Positions 12,943 to 26,420 of a stretch of 64,000 nucleotides of DNA are shown piece by piece. The notes under the pieces are model-generated. The model ran no database searches. It saw only the letters and a list, made by a program, of their open reading frames with translations, and was not told the DNA's origin. This stretch comes from Cercis canadensis. Lineage: Eukaryota; Streptophyta; Magnoliopsida; Fabales; Fabaceae. The position numbers and the translations under genes were made by a program. The stretch's first letter is position 1. Every line of letters starts with the position of its first letter. The stretch is from assembly GCA_003255065.1 (NCBI GenBank), contig QAOA01002417.1, positions 134,122 through 198,121 on the forward strand, given 5' to 3'.

Positions 12943-13512
12943 TTTTGACACAAATATTATAGTGTACAAAATTAATTATCAAAATGTAACACTTTAAAAA
13001 TATTTACACAAATATTACACTTTGAAAAAATTCAAAAAAAAAATAATCAGTATAGGTGGGGCCTACAGGACACGTCGTGGGCCAGTCGGCGTGTCCCCAC
13101 TGGACATGCCACAGCTCAGCTGGCGTGTCCTCCCTCTCTCCTTTTTTTTTTTTTCTCTTTCCTCTCAACTTGTCATTCTCTCTTTTCAATTTCTCTTTCC
13201 GGTCACACACCCCCCTTTCCTCTTTCTCTCCTTTCTTTTTCTCTTTTCTCCCTTTTTCTTTTTGTTTCCAAAGGTCAAAAGGTCAAAGTTTTAAACAAAA
13301 GAACGTACACCAATTTGAGGTGGGACACGCCACCTAAACTACAGCATGTCCAGTGGGGACATGCCGACAGACCCACGGCGTGTCTTGTAGAGCCCACCTG
13401 TATTGATTGTTTTTTTTTTTGAATTTTTAAAAAATATAATATTTATGTAAATATTTTTAAAAGTGTTACATTTAGGTAATTAGTTTTGTACACTGTAATA
13501 TTTGTGTCAAAA
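12943..13512. mobile_element. MITE with long terminal inverted repeats and GGACACGCC core
   Basis: The left end TTTTGACACAAATATTA and the right end TAATATTTGTGTCAAAA are inverted copies, and pairing continues inward for about 90 bases (GTGTACAAAATTAATTA against TAATTAGTTTTGTACAC). Inside the AT-rich arms are GC-rich blocks made of GGACACG/CGTGTCC-type words, and between them a pyrimidine-rich stretch (13136-13270). The open frames here are low-complexity and non-coding. I could not find a convincing target duplication, so the ends are approximate. Confidence 0.8.
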
Positions 13513-16500
13513 ATCCGTCCCCTATTCTTCAAACTTCACATTTTGTACTATTTGATGATGACCTTGGGCCCGGCCACTCAAGTCTTTAATGAAATTCGGC
13601 TGGAAGGTATAATGAATAGCCCATCCCACATAACGTCCAATTCAGCCCATATGGACCGAAATAGCATGAACTTGGGCTTAGTTTCCTCTGGGTCCGGATT
13701 TTCCAGGTTCACGAAGGGTAGTTCTGGGCTGGCCTATTTTGGCCCATAGTTTTTGTTATGGGCTTCTGACGGAGCTGACCCATGTGAAAAAAGTAGTAAG
13801 GCACATTCTAGTCTAAGACGAAGAAGGAAAATATGAGAACATTACTTTGTCCCCGCAATGAGAAGGAATAATAGGCATGTGTCACATAACATGATAAATG
13901 TCAGAAAAGAAGCAAAGCAGAATATACCTTGAAACTAAGATTTCAATATTTATCTTTGAAAATCTGAGAATTGGGACTGTAACAGCAGTGAATGTAATCG
14001 TTTTGCAGAGCAGATTTAGAGCGCAAGAATGATGCACAAAGGGGAATAACAAAGAAAATGAAATGTACTTTGAGCTAGTGTTTTAACTCTCAGCCAGGTA
14101 TCTTTCCAGCAACATTTACAAATATTCTTCTTACTCATAGCTACTTTACAGGCATGAAAGTCACACCAATTTCAAAAAGAAGCTTCTCCATTGGGACAAA
14201 ATCCCTTTTCAAGATCATTGTCCTGAAAAGTTTCGGATATATTTTCTTTTTCTTATCTCTAATTTTTATTACAACTTAGAACCACGGAACAACGCTTGCC
14301 CTAGATTCCGGTGAAGCTATTTTCCACCATTAAAGCATATGTTTCACCTTTTTTATTTTAACTTTTTTCTTGTTATATATTTTTTTTTAAGTAAGCGTTA
14401 TTTATATATTCATTATTAAAGCCCATAGCTTTTGATAATTGTAATAAATATTCGCAGAAGAAGAGAGAATATTAAGCGAAGGACAGAATTTGTGGACCGT
14501 ATGGGATAGTTTTTCTTGTTTGCCAAGTGGGTGATTGGATAGGTGAGGGATGGATCACAAGATTCTCATAAAATGAACTTGTATTTTCCTATATTTGCTT
14601 TTTCAGTTTAACACACCATCATTTGCCCTCAAATAATTTACGTGGATTTAATTAATTTATCTGATCTTGTTGTATAGATGGGTCAACGATTGATTTTACT
14701 TTTCTTGTGGTAACTGGTAAGTAAGATATATGATAATATGGAAGTAGAAGAATAGGAGATTGTGTCGGGGGTCACAATTGAGAAGTCACAAGCTTATATA
14801 GAGCTCACCAGAGTGAGGCAGTGACAGAACGCTAAGCCTATAGATGAAGTTGGCAGTTGCAGAGAGGCACAGTAGCGCTAGCTACATTATTTACTGTTAC
14901 ACAAGACAGGGCTAGCTTAGCTACCTGTGCTCAAGGTCAAGGTCATGGTCATAGTCATAGGGACAAACAACAAAATAGCAAAGTAACCAGGTCAAGGTGG
15001 AAATGTTAAAACACCCACAACCACACCCACTTTAGTGCTGCCACTGCCAGATCGAGAACTGGGAAGAAAAGCCCCATTCGTGCACATCAATTTTGTTGTC
15101 ATCATCTCAAATATCTTTCTTTAATCCCTCGGTCATATGGCAGTATAAAACTGAGGTTACTCTACTACTACAACAGTAGAACTGTGTCCAAATTAGAGAC
15201 AAAAGTGAAAAAGAGAGAAGGCATGGCGATGGTACAATGGGAATTGGCAATATCACAAGGTAAAAGAGCTCAAAATAAAGTCTGAAACTCAGCGTACGCT
15301 TAACAAGCAAAGCGGAAGCGGGAACTGCATTGGTCAATTAGATTTAGAAACACTGCCACTGCTCCCTGCAGCTCACCAACATTTTAAAAATAACTTCCTA
15401 GTAGAAAAAGTAAAAAGAAAATTGTATCCTGTGGTGAGACTGAGAGCCACGTGAAGGATAATACACAAAGGTTTCTTTCTGCAACTACACTGCAGGTGCA
15501 ACCACGTACGGACATCATCACTCATACACCGTGATCCCTGCACTCCCTCTTCACGTTGAGTTTTGGTCCCCCTTCTCCTAATTCTAAAACAAGTTCTGTT
15601 TTCAGTTTTCACCTAATCTCTGCGGTTCTGGGTCCTTTTTTTTCTAACTTTACAGAAATATTTTATTTCTTTCTTCAAAATTTTCTCTGCTATAATAAAC
15701 CCAGAATTCACATAATATGCAACTAAAATTTGTCATTGGGTTATCACCTTTATGCCATTTTTTGGTTTTTGTTTTTTCAGATACGTGTAAGGGGAAGCAT
15801 TGTGATGGATGTGGCAGAGACCAAAGATCATTGGAATGTTTCAGACATGGCACAATACGACATGAACAAGTATGTTGAATTGGTATACCTCTTTGAAGAA
15901 GTAATATTTTCTTCCCCCACCCCCCCAAAAAAAAAAAAAAAACCAGAACGCACGAGGGTTAGTACTCACCACTAGTACTCAGTACTGGTGTACCAGGTCA
16001 CGTGAAATGCCACATCTTATCTCATAATCCTCCTGGCCCCAACTCCCTACCTTTTCTGTTGTCCTAAAATCCTTAATAAATAAATAAATAAATAAAAAAA
16101 AATCCTATATCTAAATAGACGAATGTTTTTGTCCATCACCATTCACCATTCACCATTCACCATCATATATATTACCTTTTGAATTCTTGGGCTGTATTTT
16201 CATGTATATATAGCATTGCTCTTCACCAATTTTATGTGAGTTGATATAAATAATTAGTTATAAAAAAAATGATATATAAAATTTGGAACTATTTTACGAG
16301 TGGTTCTGATTCTTGAGCTCTCTCCGAAGTAAGTTCGGAATAAGTCAATATAATTATTGAGCGTACGTTTCTAAGACCTCAAAATTTCAATTTTCTCTCA
16401 CCAAAATGAACACTTCCCACAAATCTTATTGATACCGTTAGGAAGTTCAAGAGACGTTAATTTAGACAAATCAAGTTTTTAATGAAGAAATCATTTTGTT

Positions 16501-16860
16501 TAAGCCTCTCCTAATTTATATACTTATTTCTTCATAAGTAAATAATATTTGGAGATTCTATCATACTAAAAAAAAATATGTAATATTTTTATATTAATAT
16601 TATCTTGTTGTCACGTTTTTAAGATATTACATATTTTTGTGGTACGTGAAAAATATCATAATATTTATTATATCTTAATCCTATAAAAAAGCGGACAAAA
16701 TAGAAATATTTTTTGAAGATAGTTGCATATTTTTTAAAAGATTTTAGATATAATAAGATGCGGCAAGTTGGGACTGTTGTGAAAATTTTGATTTTATTTT
16801 TTCTCAAAGGACAAAAAAGAAAATTAAAGAAAAAGAAAAAGTACGTGCAGAGAAAATGTA
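13513..16860. other. Intergenic, no coding gene recognised
   Basis: No open frame has a recognisable domain. Visible structure: a short hairpin near 14.87-14.93 kb with a TATA-like box before it, a CTCAAGGTCAAGG-type simple repeat at about 14930-14965, an A run near 15.93 kb, and short AAAT and CACCATT repeats near 16.08-16.16 kb. A transcribed non-coding RNA between 14.8 and 15.9 kb is possible but not shown. Confidence 0.45.
14866..14930. other. Short stem-loop, possible ncRNA element
   Basis: The arms GGCACAGTAGCGCTAGC (14866-14882) and GCTAGCTTAGCTACCTGTGC (14911-14930) can pair over about 16 bases, with a 3-base and a 1-base bulge and a 28-base loop. A TATA-like TTATATAG lies near 14794. 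The stem is shorter than most plant microRNA precursors, and I do not recognise a known microRNA in it. Confidence 0.3.
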
Positions 16861-16873
16861 GGTCGCGGAAGTC

Positions 16874-16880
16874 TATATAA
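16874..16880 (+). promoter_or_regulatory. TATA box of the DUF4408/DUF761 gene
   Basis: TATATAA occurs in the context AGTCTATATAAGACTA, about 275 bases before ATG 17152. This fits a transcription start near 16.91 kb and a pyrimidine-rich 5' leader of about 240 bases. Confidence 0.65.
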
Positions 16881-17151
16881 GACTAAGATTTGTCTGCAAA
16901 AAGGGTTCAGTTCTGTGAAGTTGGAGTAATTGTGTGTTAGGCAAAGACGGGAAACCAAGAGACACAATCCTTTCTCTGCTAACTCTGCACCCACCCTTCT
17001 CTTTCCAGTATCTTGCACCTTAGATTTCATTTTCATTTTCTATTTCCTCTTTCATATTTTCTCTCAACTTTCCACCCTCCCAAACGCCCTCAATTGTCAT
17101 CTTCCTCTTCCTTTTCGAATCGTTTCTGCTTCAGAAAATTTGCCTCTCTCT

Positions 17152-17934
17152 ATGGACGCATTCGACTTCGGCAACGTGAAAGCAGAGAAAGCGAGAGCCA
17201 CGCTAAGGTACAATCTCTTAACCAGCATTGCCAAGACGCTTCGCATCGTAGAACTCTGCCTCGCTCTGCTTCTTCTCTCTTGGATCGTCACTCGGCTCCC
17301 TTTCGCCGTCAAAATCTCCGGCGATTACATCCGAAAACTCTCCGGCTTCATCGGAAGCCCTCTCTTCGTTTTCATGATATCCAACGCCATCATCGCCACT
17401 CTGATGGCCAAATCCGGCAGAATCACCGGTCAAAACTCCGCCGGCGACAATGCCGGGACGGAGCTCTGCGAAGAGTTGTTAAAGAATAGCGCAGAACGCA
17501 GGGAGTCGCCATCGGAAGGCGATGCTCTGTCACGTGTGGCAGAGGAGGTGGAGTACCAGGACAAGCAGATTATCTCTGAGATGAATGCCACCTCTCGTAC
17601 GCTTGAAGATCAAGCTGAAATTGACACGTCTACGTATACTTATTCGGACGATGAACTATATTCTGAATTTCCAAAAGTCTACCGCAGGACTCAGTCGGAG
17701 AAGTTGAATGGAGACTCGGTTCGACCAAAACTCCGGCGATCGGAGACGGAGATTGGGCGAGAAAATGCCAGGTCCGGCGAGAATTCACGAGAAAAATTAT
17801 ATCCTCATGATAAGCTGAGTAATGAGGAGTTCCAGCGCACTATAGAGGAGTTCATTGCAAAGCAAATGAGGTTTCTAAGGGAGGAGTCGTTGGCTATTGT
17901 TGTTCAGAACAGAGGTGAATCGTCTAGTAATTAG
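17152..17934 (+). CDS. DUF4408/DUF761 membrane-associated protein, single exon
   Basis: A 260-residue protein from a single exon, starting MDAFDFGNVKAEKA. This start is preferred over the upstream in-frame ATG 16930 because the leader upstream is pyrimidine-rich UTR-like sequence, and because the MDxFDFxNVKAEKA-type start is typical of the family. Two hydrophobic segments (about residues 31-51 and 65-86) form the DUF4408-type N-terminal part. The middle is acidic and Ser-rich, and the C-terminus has the DUF761 signature NEEFQRTIEEFIAKQMRF. Molecular function is unknown; related proteins were once called cotton fibre proteins. Its place between LPPE2 and a SABATH gene fits Arabidopsis At5g66440 from memory. 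Confidence 0.85.
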   Translation: MDAFDFGNVKAEKARATLRYNLLTSIAKTLRIVELCLALLLLSWIVTRLPFAVKISGDYIRKLSGFIGSPLFVFMISNAIIATLMAKSGRITGQNSAGDNAGTELCEELLKNSAERRESPSEGDALSRVAEEVEYQDKQIISEMNATSRTLEDQAEIDTSTYTYSDDELYSEFPKVYRRTQSEKLNGDSVRPKLRRSETEIGRENARSGENSREKLYPHDKLSNEEFQRTIEEFIAKQMRFLREESLAIVVQNRGESSSN

Positions 17935-20900
17935 TGATAGGAACAGAAAATGAGTACAGAAACAGTGGTCCAAATCCCCATAAACTTCTTTACCTCTCCA
18001 AAAATGAAATTCCAGATATGCTACTACTAGTTTGCCCTGTTTTTTTAAGTTTTCGGGGTAATAATGATATTACTCCTTGGAGTTAATGCATCCTACCTAT
18101 CCCACTGCCTTGTACAGGGTTAATTTCTCAATTAAAATACAAAATTAATTGTCAATTTATCTTTTACCCTTTTCTTATTTTGCTTTTTCTTCGTAAAATG
18201 CTATTTTCACTCCATTTACTGCGTTAATATGTGTAAATGTCAAATGATCACATGAGTATTTGGATTTAAGCATGCTTTTTATTTTATTCTTTATAATCAG
18301 TAAGTTCAAGTATCTCATTCCTTATGTTTGCAAAAAAAAAAAAAAAAAAAANNNNAAAAAAAAAAAAAAAAAAAAGGTGATGATGATGTTAACGTATACT
18401 ATTGCTGAAAGAAGTACGTGTAATGAATGACACGTAAATAGAACCATCCCTTTAAAAGGATACAATGGTGTAAATTGAGAATCGATTCCGAGTTCAGTTG
18501 GTCTACCACTTTACTTGATGAATATGAATCAAAATGATGAGGGATTGGGGAAGGGTTGGAATCGATTCCGAGTTCTGACCCCTTCTCTAGCTTATTGTTG
18601 TTATATTAGGAGGGAAAATAAATGTGGAATTTGTTTCATGCTTCTATTATGGTAAAAGTAATGGAATGGAATTGTATTCCACAAATTCGACGTGAATGGT
18701 TTCTGGCTGATTTGATTCAAGTCACACTAGAAAAGCATATCAGTTACATGGTTGGATAATATTTTAAAATTGTATAATCATTTTTTTTCAAATTTTGGCC
18801 TCTTAAAGCCAAGGATTAATTTGACACGACCATGAATTCGGAGCACGCAATTATAGTCAAAATTTCATTCTCTCTCTTTTTGTTTTAGTGAATAAATTCC
18901 TTGTGCTTTTTTAGTTTTTCTCCTTAACAGTTGCATTTGCATACGCATCTGCATCTCAGGACTCAACTACATACATAATAACAATTCCTGCGATAATGGT
19001 GATTACATTAATCCATCAGATATTTGAGAAACAGCAATTCAGAATAATTGTCGTCTTTTCTAATGCCCCATTATGTTTCCTAATCATAACTAACTAGTAA
19101 CGTGATTTTGTTGGGAAAAGCATGTTACTATGTAAGGTTTTACAGTTTCCTATTCTTGATATTTTGTCTGTCTTGTCAATCAAACCAAGTTATAGGACAT
19201 AGCATTGCCCCCCCCTCTAAACTTCTTTTTGTACTCCTTTCCTTTTTTCTCTTTCAGCAAAAGGGTTCTCCAGTGGATAATTAACACCAATCATTGTAAA
19301 ATTATGTGATGATAATTGTTAAAGCAAAGTGTGTATTACTTTGATTGTCCCAGTTATCTCGCTAGAAAAAGACACTTCTACTTTCTAACAAGAGATTAGA
19401 ATCCAGATTTATGATCTTGGGTTAATATTATATTGGGCAACCAAAACTTTCCGTCTTTCCAAAAAGCCCTTTTTCTCCTTCTTTCCTTTTTGCCCCTCAT
19501 ATTGCGAATAGTCATGATTATTTCCACAAAGAATGAATATTGGAGTGGTTGAGCTAGTTTTGTTATCGGATTCAGATAAAAGTTAAAACCCCAAACATAG
19601 GGCAACTTTTGCTTTCATTAACATTTCATGACAGCATTTGCCAAAGAGGCAAAAGAAGAAAGTTCACGAGAAGCGGCGAGTTCATTGTTCAAGCTTCAGA
19701 GTATCAAAAACCTTGTTCTTGTTGCCAATTTAAATGCCTTCATTTCATTCCCTTCTGGGTACCGTTCACTTTCCTCTCATTGTCAATGGGCACAAGGAAC
19801 ATGGTTTGGCATGTTGCGATGCACTGTTTAGTGGTGGGTACCAACAGAAGATTGCTTTTTCGAAGGCAGAGACAAAAGCATAAGGCATTAAACAAATCTA
19901 GCAGCTCCTCTTATCCATTGGCTTGAGCAATTTTTGCTAAAGAATGCCTTTTCTAAAATGAAACCCCCTCAATTATTATTCATAAAAGGTACGTCATTTG
20001 AAAGAAAGCAATACTATTCTCATGTTTCTTCACTATATGGTCTTTTATAAAATTGGAATATGTTTAGCTTTGACAAGAATAATTGAGGCCTTTTTTCACA
20101 GTTTTCTACCATACTAGCTCTAATATGTCTATGATGGGGACCCACTTGCTTCTAAAGTTTCTATATTCCCGAACCCACTTCTTTTATTAAACCACATAAA
20201 AACAGGAGCATATCATAATTATGTTTTAGGATTCAGACAAAACTTGGTTCATATATTTTGATTCTCTATCCACAGCCATTATAAAATTCAATTCATATGA
20301 TAAACTGGAGATTTCCTCATGTCCCATCTTTTCTGAGTTTTTCTAATGCCAACCAATAAAGCTCCCCTGAGTCAGCACAGAATTAGCAAAATAGATGAAA
20401 AATAACAGGGACAGAAAGTATCACCATTTTTATCATATTGAAACTAGCAAACACCATCCCAATACCCAAAATTGTAAGAATGTGTTGCTTTCAAGCTGGT
20501 ACTTTGTTATATTCACAGACACCAATCATAGAAGCAAATATCATGAGGCCAGAGTGACAGATACATGTCCTCCACGAGCCACTAAAAAACAGAGGAGGAT
20601 ATAGCGGAGGACAAAACAAGGCCTGGTTTATTTTACAGCAGTGTCACAGATCATCCACTTATGAAAACCCTTTGAACATGATTGTCTTTGAATTTAAGCA
20701 CATTTTGAGTCCCAATGTTTGTTTGTTTGTTTGGGAGCAAGGAAATGAGTTCCTCTGTATGCAGATAAAGAGGAACCCAGAGTTACAAAATTGAATAAAC
20801 AACAAGAAACCAATTATAGTAGGCGGACAAAATAGTGTGATTTGTACAACAATACCCATCAGTCCACCACTAGATTGAGTAGCAAGAGGGTCCCCTCCCC

Positions 20901-23900
20901 TGAATACAAGTGAAGAAAAGAAGGAACAAGTAGTGTAAGCATTACATAGACTAACTTAGCTCTCAATGTAGGGTTGTTATCCATTTGTTTGGCATGAGAG
21001 TCCCCTCATGTTCATAGACTTGGGACTATAGGGTATCATATCATAGATTCTCAATCTATATAATCTCGAGTGCATATTGAAAAGTGCATCACATCACATG
21101 TGAGGAAACATCTTGGTTTTTGACACTACCCTCAAGATATTAGTTCAATGCTATCTTCTTCTTAACCAATGGATAGCTGAGAAAAGAAGAAGTGCATCAA
21201 TGCAAAGCTGTAAACAGATTTCACCCCTTCCTTGCATAATTGTTATTGGTCCAAGTGAACGATAATTGATACTAGTGCAAGCTTTATTGTTCATGTTCCT
21301 ACTAGAATTTTCTCTGTCAATTGTCCTTTAACTTGTGTTGAAAAGAAGAAATATAATAATTCATCTATGGGACATATGCTGATGATAGAAAGAGGCTAAA
21401 CTGCTCTACCCTTTATGTTAAGTTGGCTTCTTCGGTTCAACGCCTCTTGCCTTGTGTCTTGCCTTTAATGCGTGGTTCACGCTATAATGTGGGGTCTTCA
21501 TCAAAATTTATGGCTTTAGTCTTTTGGGGCTGACAAATGAAAGGGTAAAAACGAGTATAATTAAAAAGGATGTTGGGTCTGTGGTAGCATGCATGCTAGG
21601 AATTTCTATATATTTCTTAATCTCTGTGGTAAGTAAGTGCCACTATCATTAATTGCCCACACATTGCACTTGTAGATTAAGATTTTGAATTGCACCTAAT
21701 GCTAGTCGCTTTCACAGACCATGTTAAAGTACTAGTACTGTACCTAATCTTTGAAAAACCTCACTAATTCTCTTTGACAATTTAGTTTAGCCTAAGACTC
21801 AAGTAATATAAATCTTAAAAGATAGAAAGCGATCATTGAGAATTTCAACTTACAAAAAATCCTAGGCATACCAAAATCTCCCTATATTGACAGGAATCTG
21901 ATTTGTATTATTCATAGCATTTTTCTCTTGCACTTAGCTTATGTGATTAAGGTCGGGGTAAATTTGGAGTCTTGCATTTAAATCGTAATAAGGACTTTCT
22001 AACATATAAAAGAAATTTATAGCCAGTACTATTCTATAGCGTGCAAGTCATGTTTAAGCTAGAACCCTAGAACGTTAACATAGAAAAGGAAAGATAAGGA
22101 CATGCAATACTTATCTCTTAGCAATTAAAGAGAATGTCAACTATTAATTGAATATGCAAATGCCAGGTTATAATGTGTTTAATCAGTGAAGTGATTGTCT
22201 TTGATTGCTCTGATCTCGGCTTCTTTTACCTGATTTTAGCTTAACTGTGTCTGTGATAGATGAATATGAATGTGGCATAAGTGATAAGCCACTAATTATT
22301 AAATATGGTATAATAATGAAAATTTTAAATGATTTGTGGAAGTTTAAAGTTTAAATCTTTACAACCAAAACAAAAGACATGGATGTGGCGCAGTTTTTCA
22401 GTCTAAAAACCATTTATATATTAACTTAACCCTACAACTTTTTTTTTTTTTTTAATCTTAAGACCTACTGGTAGGATATATCAGCTTTGGTTAAGTAGGT
22501 TAAAAGTGTTTTAATTTAAATATTACTAAAAAGAATCCTTTTTAGTTAAACTGATGATTCAGTGAATGTCTGTAATGTAATATTAGACTAATTTAATGTA
22601 GATAGGATCTTTTAGCTCTATTCTAGAAGCAGTTTGCTTAACAATAGAAATCATATCATTACCAAGCTATGGATTTGTCATAATTTGTTGGCTAAGCCAT
22701 ATAATCTTTATTTTAACGAGTCAGTTTGGTAGCTAAGGTGAGAAATAGAAAGAAATAAAATTGGAAATCCCTCTTTGTAAAACCAAAAAAATAATTAAAA
22801 AAAAGCGTGAAACCAAGCTACATCTCATTTTTAACTTTTCCATATTTTTCTTGCACCAAATAAGTGTGAAATGATTTTTATCCCAAAATTTCAACCTTAC
22901 TATTACTTACCTTCACTCTTTGGTTAGGGTGGTAAAAAAAAAACAGCGATTAAAAAAATAGAAATAAGTAGAAGTGGAAAAAAAAATTATGTTCAATAAT
23001 TGACAAAGAGGTTTAATGAGGATGAGATAATTGATTGAGAATATATACATATAAAAGGAAAAGGAAGAGGAAGAGCTAGCTCAGTGGAGCTTATTCTTTG
23101 CTGATCTTCTCATCCCTTTCTCTAATTTAAATCCTTTATCACTATTTATCTATTGCCATCCAACCAAAAAAAAATATAAAAGAAAGCCCAACACATTGAA
23201 AAATTAATGAGTCGTAAATAAAAATCTTAATATCAATATTTCAATTTTTATGATAAAAAAATGTCATTAAATTCATAAGACATTGGCAAAAATACGGCTT
23301 ATAAATTTGACTTCATTTGTTAAATTGTATTTGAAATAATGAAATAAACACGAATTTTTAGTGGATGGAACAGGGGGATCATAAACATTTATTTTACTCT
23401 TCTTTAAATAATAAACTTCAATGAATAGATGCTGCATGTGCAAAAGCAAAAGTTAGATAGGGACGGGTGCCAAGGCCCATTGGGCTCATTGAAGTTTCTC
23501 AGTGCTTGGTTCGGATGCACATATGATTGAAGAATATCCCATATAGATTTCAACCACCGTACGATTTGGTAACTCGCCACATTCGTGAGCCCAAAAATAT
23601 ACATAATAGGCTTATTACTGGCCACTTTCCAGAATGAATAAAGTTGGGCTTTGACTATGTATCATGAGAGGTGTTTGCTGCTCTTGAACCCATTATGATA
23701 TGAACTTGGATTAATGGATTAAGACATTGGAACTATCTTGGGCTGATAATGGTAATACCAAAATTTCCCCCTCCTTGTTTCTGTTGGCTATTACGAGGCA
23801 TGAAAAGAAAAGTAAAGAAAAGATGCAAACATTCTATGCGCAAAAACGTGAAAGGAAAGCAACAATTGGAGTGCAAGAGTGAGGGTCAAAAGAGTTTGAC

Positions 23901-24944
23901 ATTATTCGTTTTTTGATTACCTTCTAAAGACATTCGATTCTTAATTGGATTTATCTTTGAGAAGTTGTTCATCAATAATTGTGAATCACGAATTTTTCTC
24001 AGATATTTATGACTTGCTCCCAGAGAATTAATAAGGTAAAAGAAGATTGAAGGATTAGATGTTTGGTATATCTTATTTTTTGAAAATTCCATGTTAATAG
24101 CCATGAGATGATTATCACTAATTTAGAGGGATCTTTTTATTGGTGTACATGCTCCTATTACAGCTGTAGTCTTTAAAGAATGAGAAGTTGAGAACCAAAT
24201 GTGTAGCATCTATACCAAGAATATAACTATACGTGTATACATCTATTCATTAGTCTTATCCTTTATAGGAAGTAGGAAGTACTCAGAATATTGAAATTTG
24301 CAAAATGAATGATCTCTTTATCACAAAGAAAACCCATTGTGCCCATGTTTTATATGATTGGATGAAATGAACTTAATCACAACTTTTGAATGGACTAATG
24401 GGTGAAAAGTGATCCACATTCTACTGCGAATCTTTTCTTCTTGTATGGAAACTCTACATGGGAAGCACTTCTGAATCTCTAACACAAGTAACTTGAACAT
24501 GAATCTTTTTGATTTTTGGAAACAAGGACCATCATAAATTTTGAAGAAGCGTATTTCTTTTGCCTCATAAAATATATATGCACAAGGAATGGCACTTGGA
24601 CAAGAAAAGAGAAATTAGCATCTCTTGTGTATGGATAAACAAGGATAATTTCAGAAGCACTTTATAATCTAAAAATCATATATATATTTCACAATTAACA
24701 AGGTAGCATCTTGAAAATTGAACTTGTGGTGGTTAATTGCCATTCTGATGACAATGAATTGCAATTTGAACTTGTGGAGTTTTCTTCACTGTTTTATATC
24801 ATATTTACTCATTCTAGTCATAGATTTACACAAGTAAAAGGAAGACAGTTGGATGGAACAAGAAAGCCCTTTGCATCTATAATCTATATATTAGGGATAG
24901 GCACTGAGTGGCTGTAATTTAAACACGTCTCATTAGTGTTTACT
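17935..24944. other. 7-kb gene-free stretch
   Basis: I see no open frame with a known domain or with exon-like splice boundaries over about 7 kb. It contains poly-A runs with an N gap at 18352-18355 and two nearby copies of a GAATCGATTCCGAGTTC block (about 18480 and 18560). The rest is AT-rich unique-looking DNA. Part of the region right of 24 kb may be 3' flank of the SABATH gene. Unrecognised short genes or non-coding RNAs cannot be excluded. Confidence 0.5.
18331..18375. repeat. Poly-A tract with assembly gap
   Basis: A run of A on both sides of four N (18352-18355). The true length of the homopolymer is unknown. Confidence 0.9.
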
Positions 24945-26420
24945 TTACATTGATGATTTCCTAAGAACCACAACAAGAGTGATTGGGTTAATATTGTCCT
25001 TAGCGATTTCTTCATCTACCAATCTTGCATAATTCTGAAACAAAGTGTCTAAATTAATTCCTTCCCCAAAGTGATGAGAAATCATTGATTCTTGGATGGC
25101 CCTAACTGTCATTGCAACCACCGCACCGTAGCTTTCCCCGTTCTTGTCGTTTTGCTCAATTTCAGACACCTCTATTCTGTCCATCTCGAACGACCCTTCT
25201 CTCTCCACTTCATCTTCTATTTCCTTTCTTGATGGTGCGTAAAAGTGCACGTCATAAGAATCAAGCTTCTCCTGCTCCACTTGTCCCTTCAAACAATAAA
25301 AACAAAAATATGTTATTTTCTTCAATTATAAAGAAAACCCACTTACGGATAATGTTTTCTTTCCTTTTTTTCCAATTTTTTTGGGTACTTGTCAGCATTG
25401 TACCTTGGAGACTAAAATGGCCAAGGATTTGTAGAGAATTTCCCAGAAGAAAGAGTTGCCTCTGTCAACATGTTCAGGGCCCCTTCTTCCCAAGAAAATC
25501 AGCACCATTCTTCCTCCTACTACAAGTTCCTCTGAGCGTGATCGGAGGAACAAGGAAAAATCCTCCTGAAATTGCTTAAAGTAAGCTTGGGTCACAAGTG
25601 AAGGGCTTGCTTCAGAAATGTAAATGGAGCCTTTGTTTAACGCCTTCCCCTGCTCATCATAAAGACCTGGAGGAACCTGCATGACATAAATGAGCATTAA
25701 CTACAGTGAAAAAAAAAAAAAAAAACACCTAGTGCTAAGCGCATGCGTAGAAAGGTAATAGTAAAAAGTAAAAAAAGAGATTCGGATCTCACCCTAGAAA
25801 GCCAGTGTAAACTATGGGAGGAATGGACAAAGTGCAAGCAATTGTTTGGGAAAAGCCTTCCATAAAAAGAACCAGGGTAACCTCCCATGAAAATAGAAGG
25901 AGACTCACTCCAATTTCTTGTGTCTTGCCTGACTAACCTATGGAACTCTGGCAAGGCTTTGAAGATTGAGTTGAAATCATTGGTGGGAAGATCATTAAGG
26001 TACACTCTGAACTCTCTAGCTGGCTGCAGGATCTTGTGGCTTATGCCTTGAATGGCTTCAAAGATATCTTTGATGATTGATAGGGTATTGGGTCCAGAGG
26101 AGCACCCCAAATCAGCAATGCCTAAGCTCCTTGGAGTGGTTGCAAGGTAAAGCTCCTCAACTGTTTCTATGATTATGTGCTTCACCTTATCAGATGCCTT
26201 CTTCTGTGAAATAATCATAGAGAGAAAGGGAAAAAAAAAATAAAAAAAAAATTAGAAAGAAAGAATATAAGTGGAAATCTAAAAGGATGGAGAAGAGATT
26301 GATTATATTGGAGTACTCAGAGTGAAATAAAGAAAGAAAGAGAACCTGCAGTGAGGAATTTTTGGCATAGCTAGTTTTGCCAATTCCTCCAGTCATGTGG
26401 AAGACTTTCTCTACATCCAT
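24945..26420 (-). CDS. SABATH carboxyl methyltransferase (intact)
   Basis: SAM-dependent methyltransferase of the SABATH family, which transfers methyl groups to carboxyl groups of small acids such as salicylate, benzoate or jasmonate, or to ring nitrogens in caffeine-pathway members. Minus-strand exons: 26420-26346, 26203-25793, 25676-25404, 25286-24945, giving 366 residues and the usual four-exon layout. Visible: N-terminus [14 protein letters not shown] with the [10 protein letters not shown] block, SAM motif [10 protein letters not shown] (about 56-65), [33 protein letters not shown] (substrate loop), and [11 protein letters not shown]. His in SSHSLHW favours the benzoate/jasmonate-like side over salicylate-specific enzymes, but substrate cannot be read safely. 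Start 26420 is chosen over the in-frame ATG at 26483 because family members begin within ten residues of the HMxGG motif. The neighbour order matches At5g66430 from memory. Confidence 0.92.

Noticed and set aside
13022-13337. Overlapping open frames of about 90 codons
   Set aside because: They read through the GC-rich core and pyrimidine tract of a MITE.
17013-17489. 158-codon open frame overlapping the DUF4408/DUF761 gene
   Set aside because: It is an out-of-frame shadow; its His/Arg/Ser-rich composition is not domain-like, and the other frame has the conserved termini.
25112-25579. 155-codon open frame antisense to the SABATH gene
   Set aside because: It lies opposite well-supported SABATH exons and has no recognisable domain.
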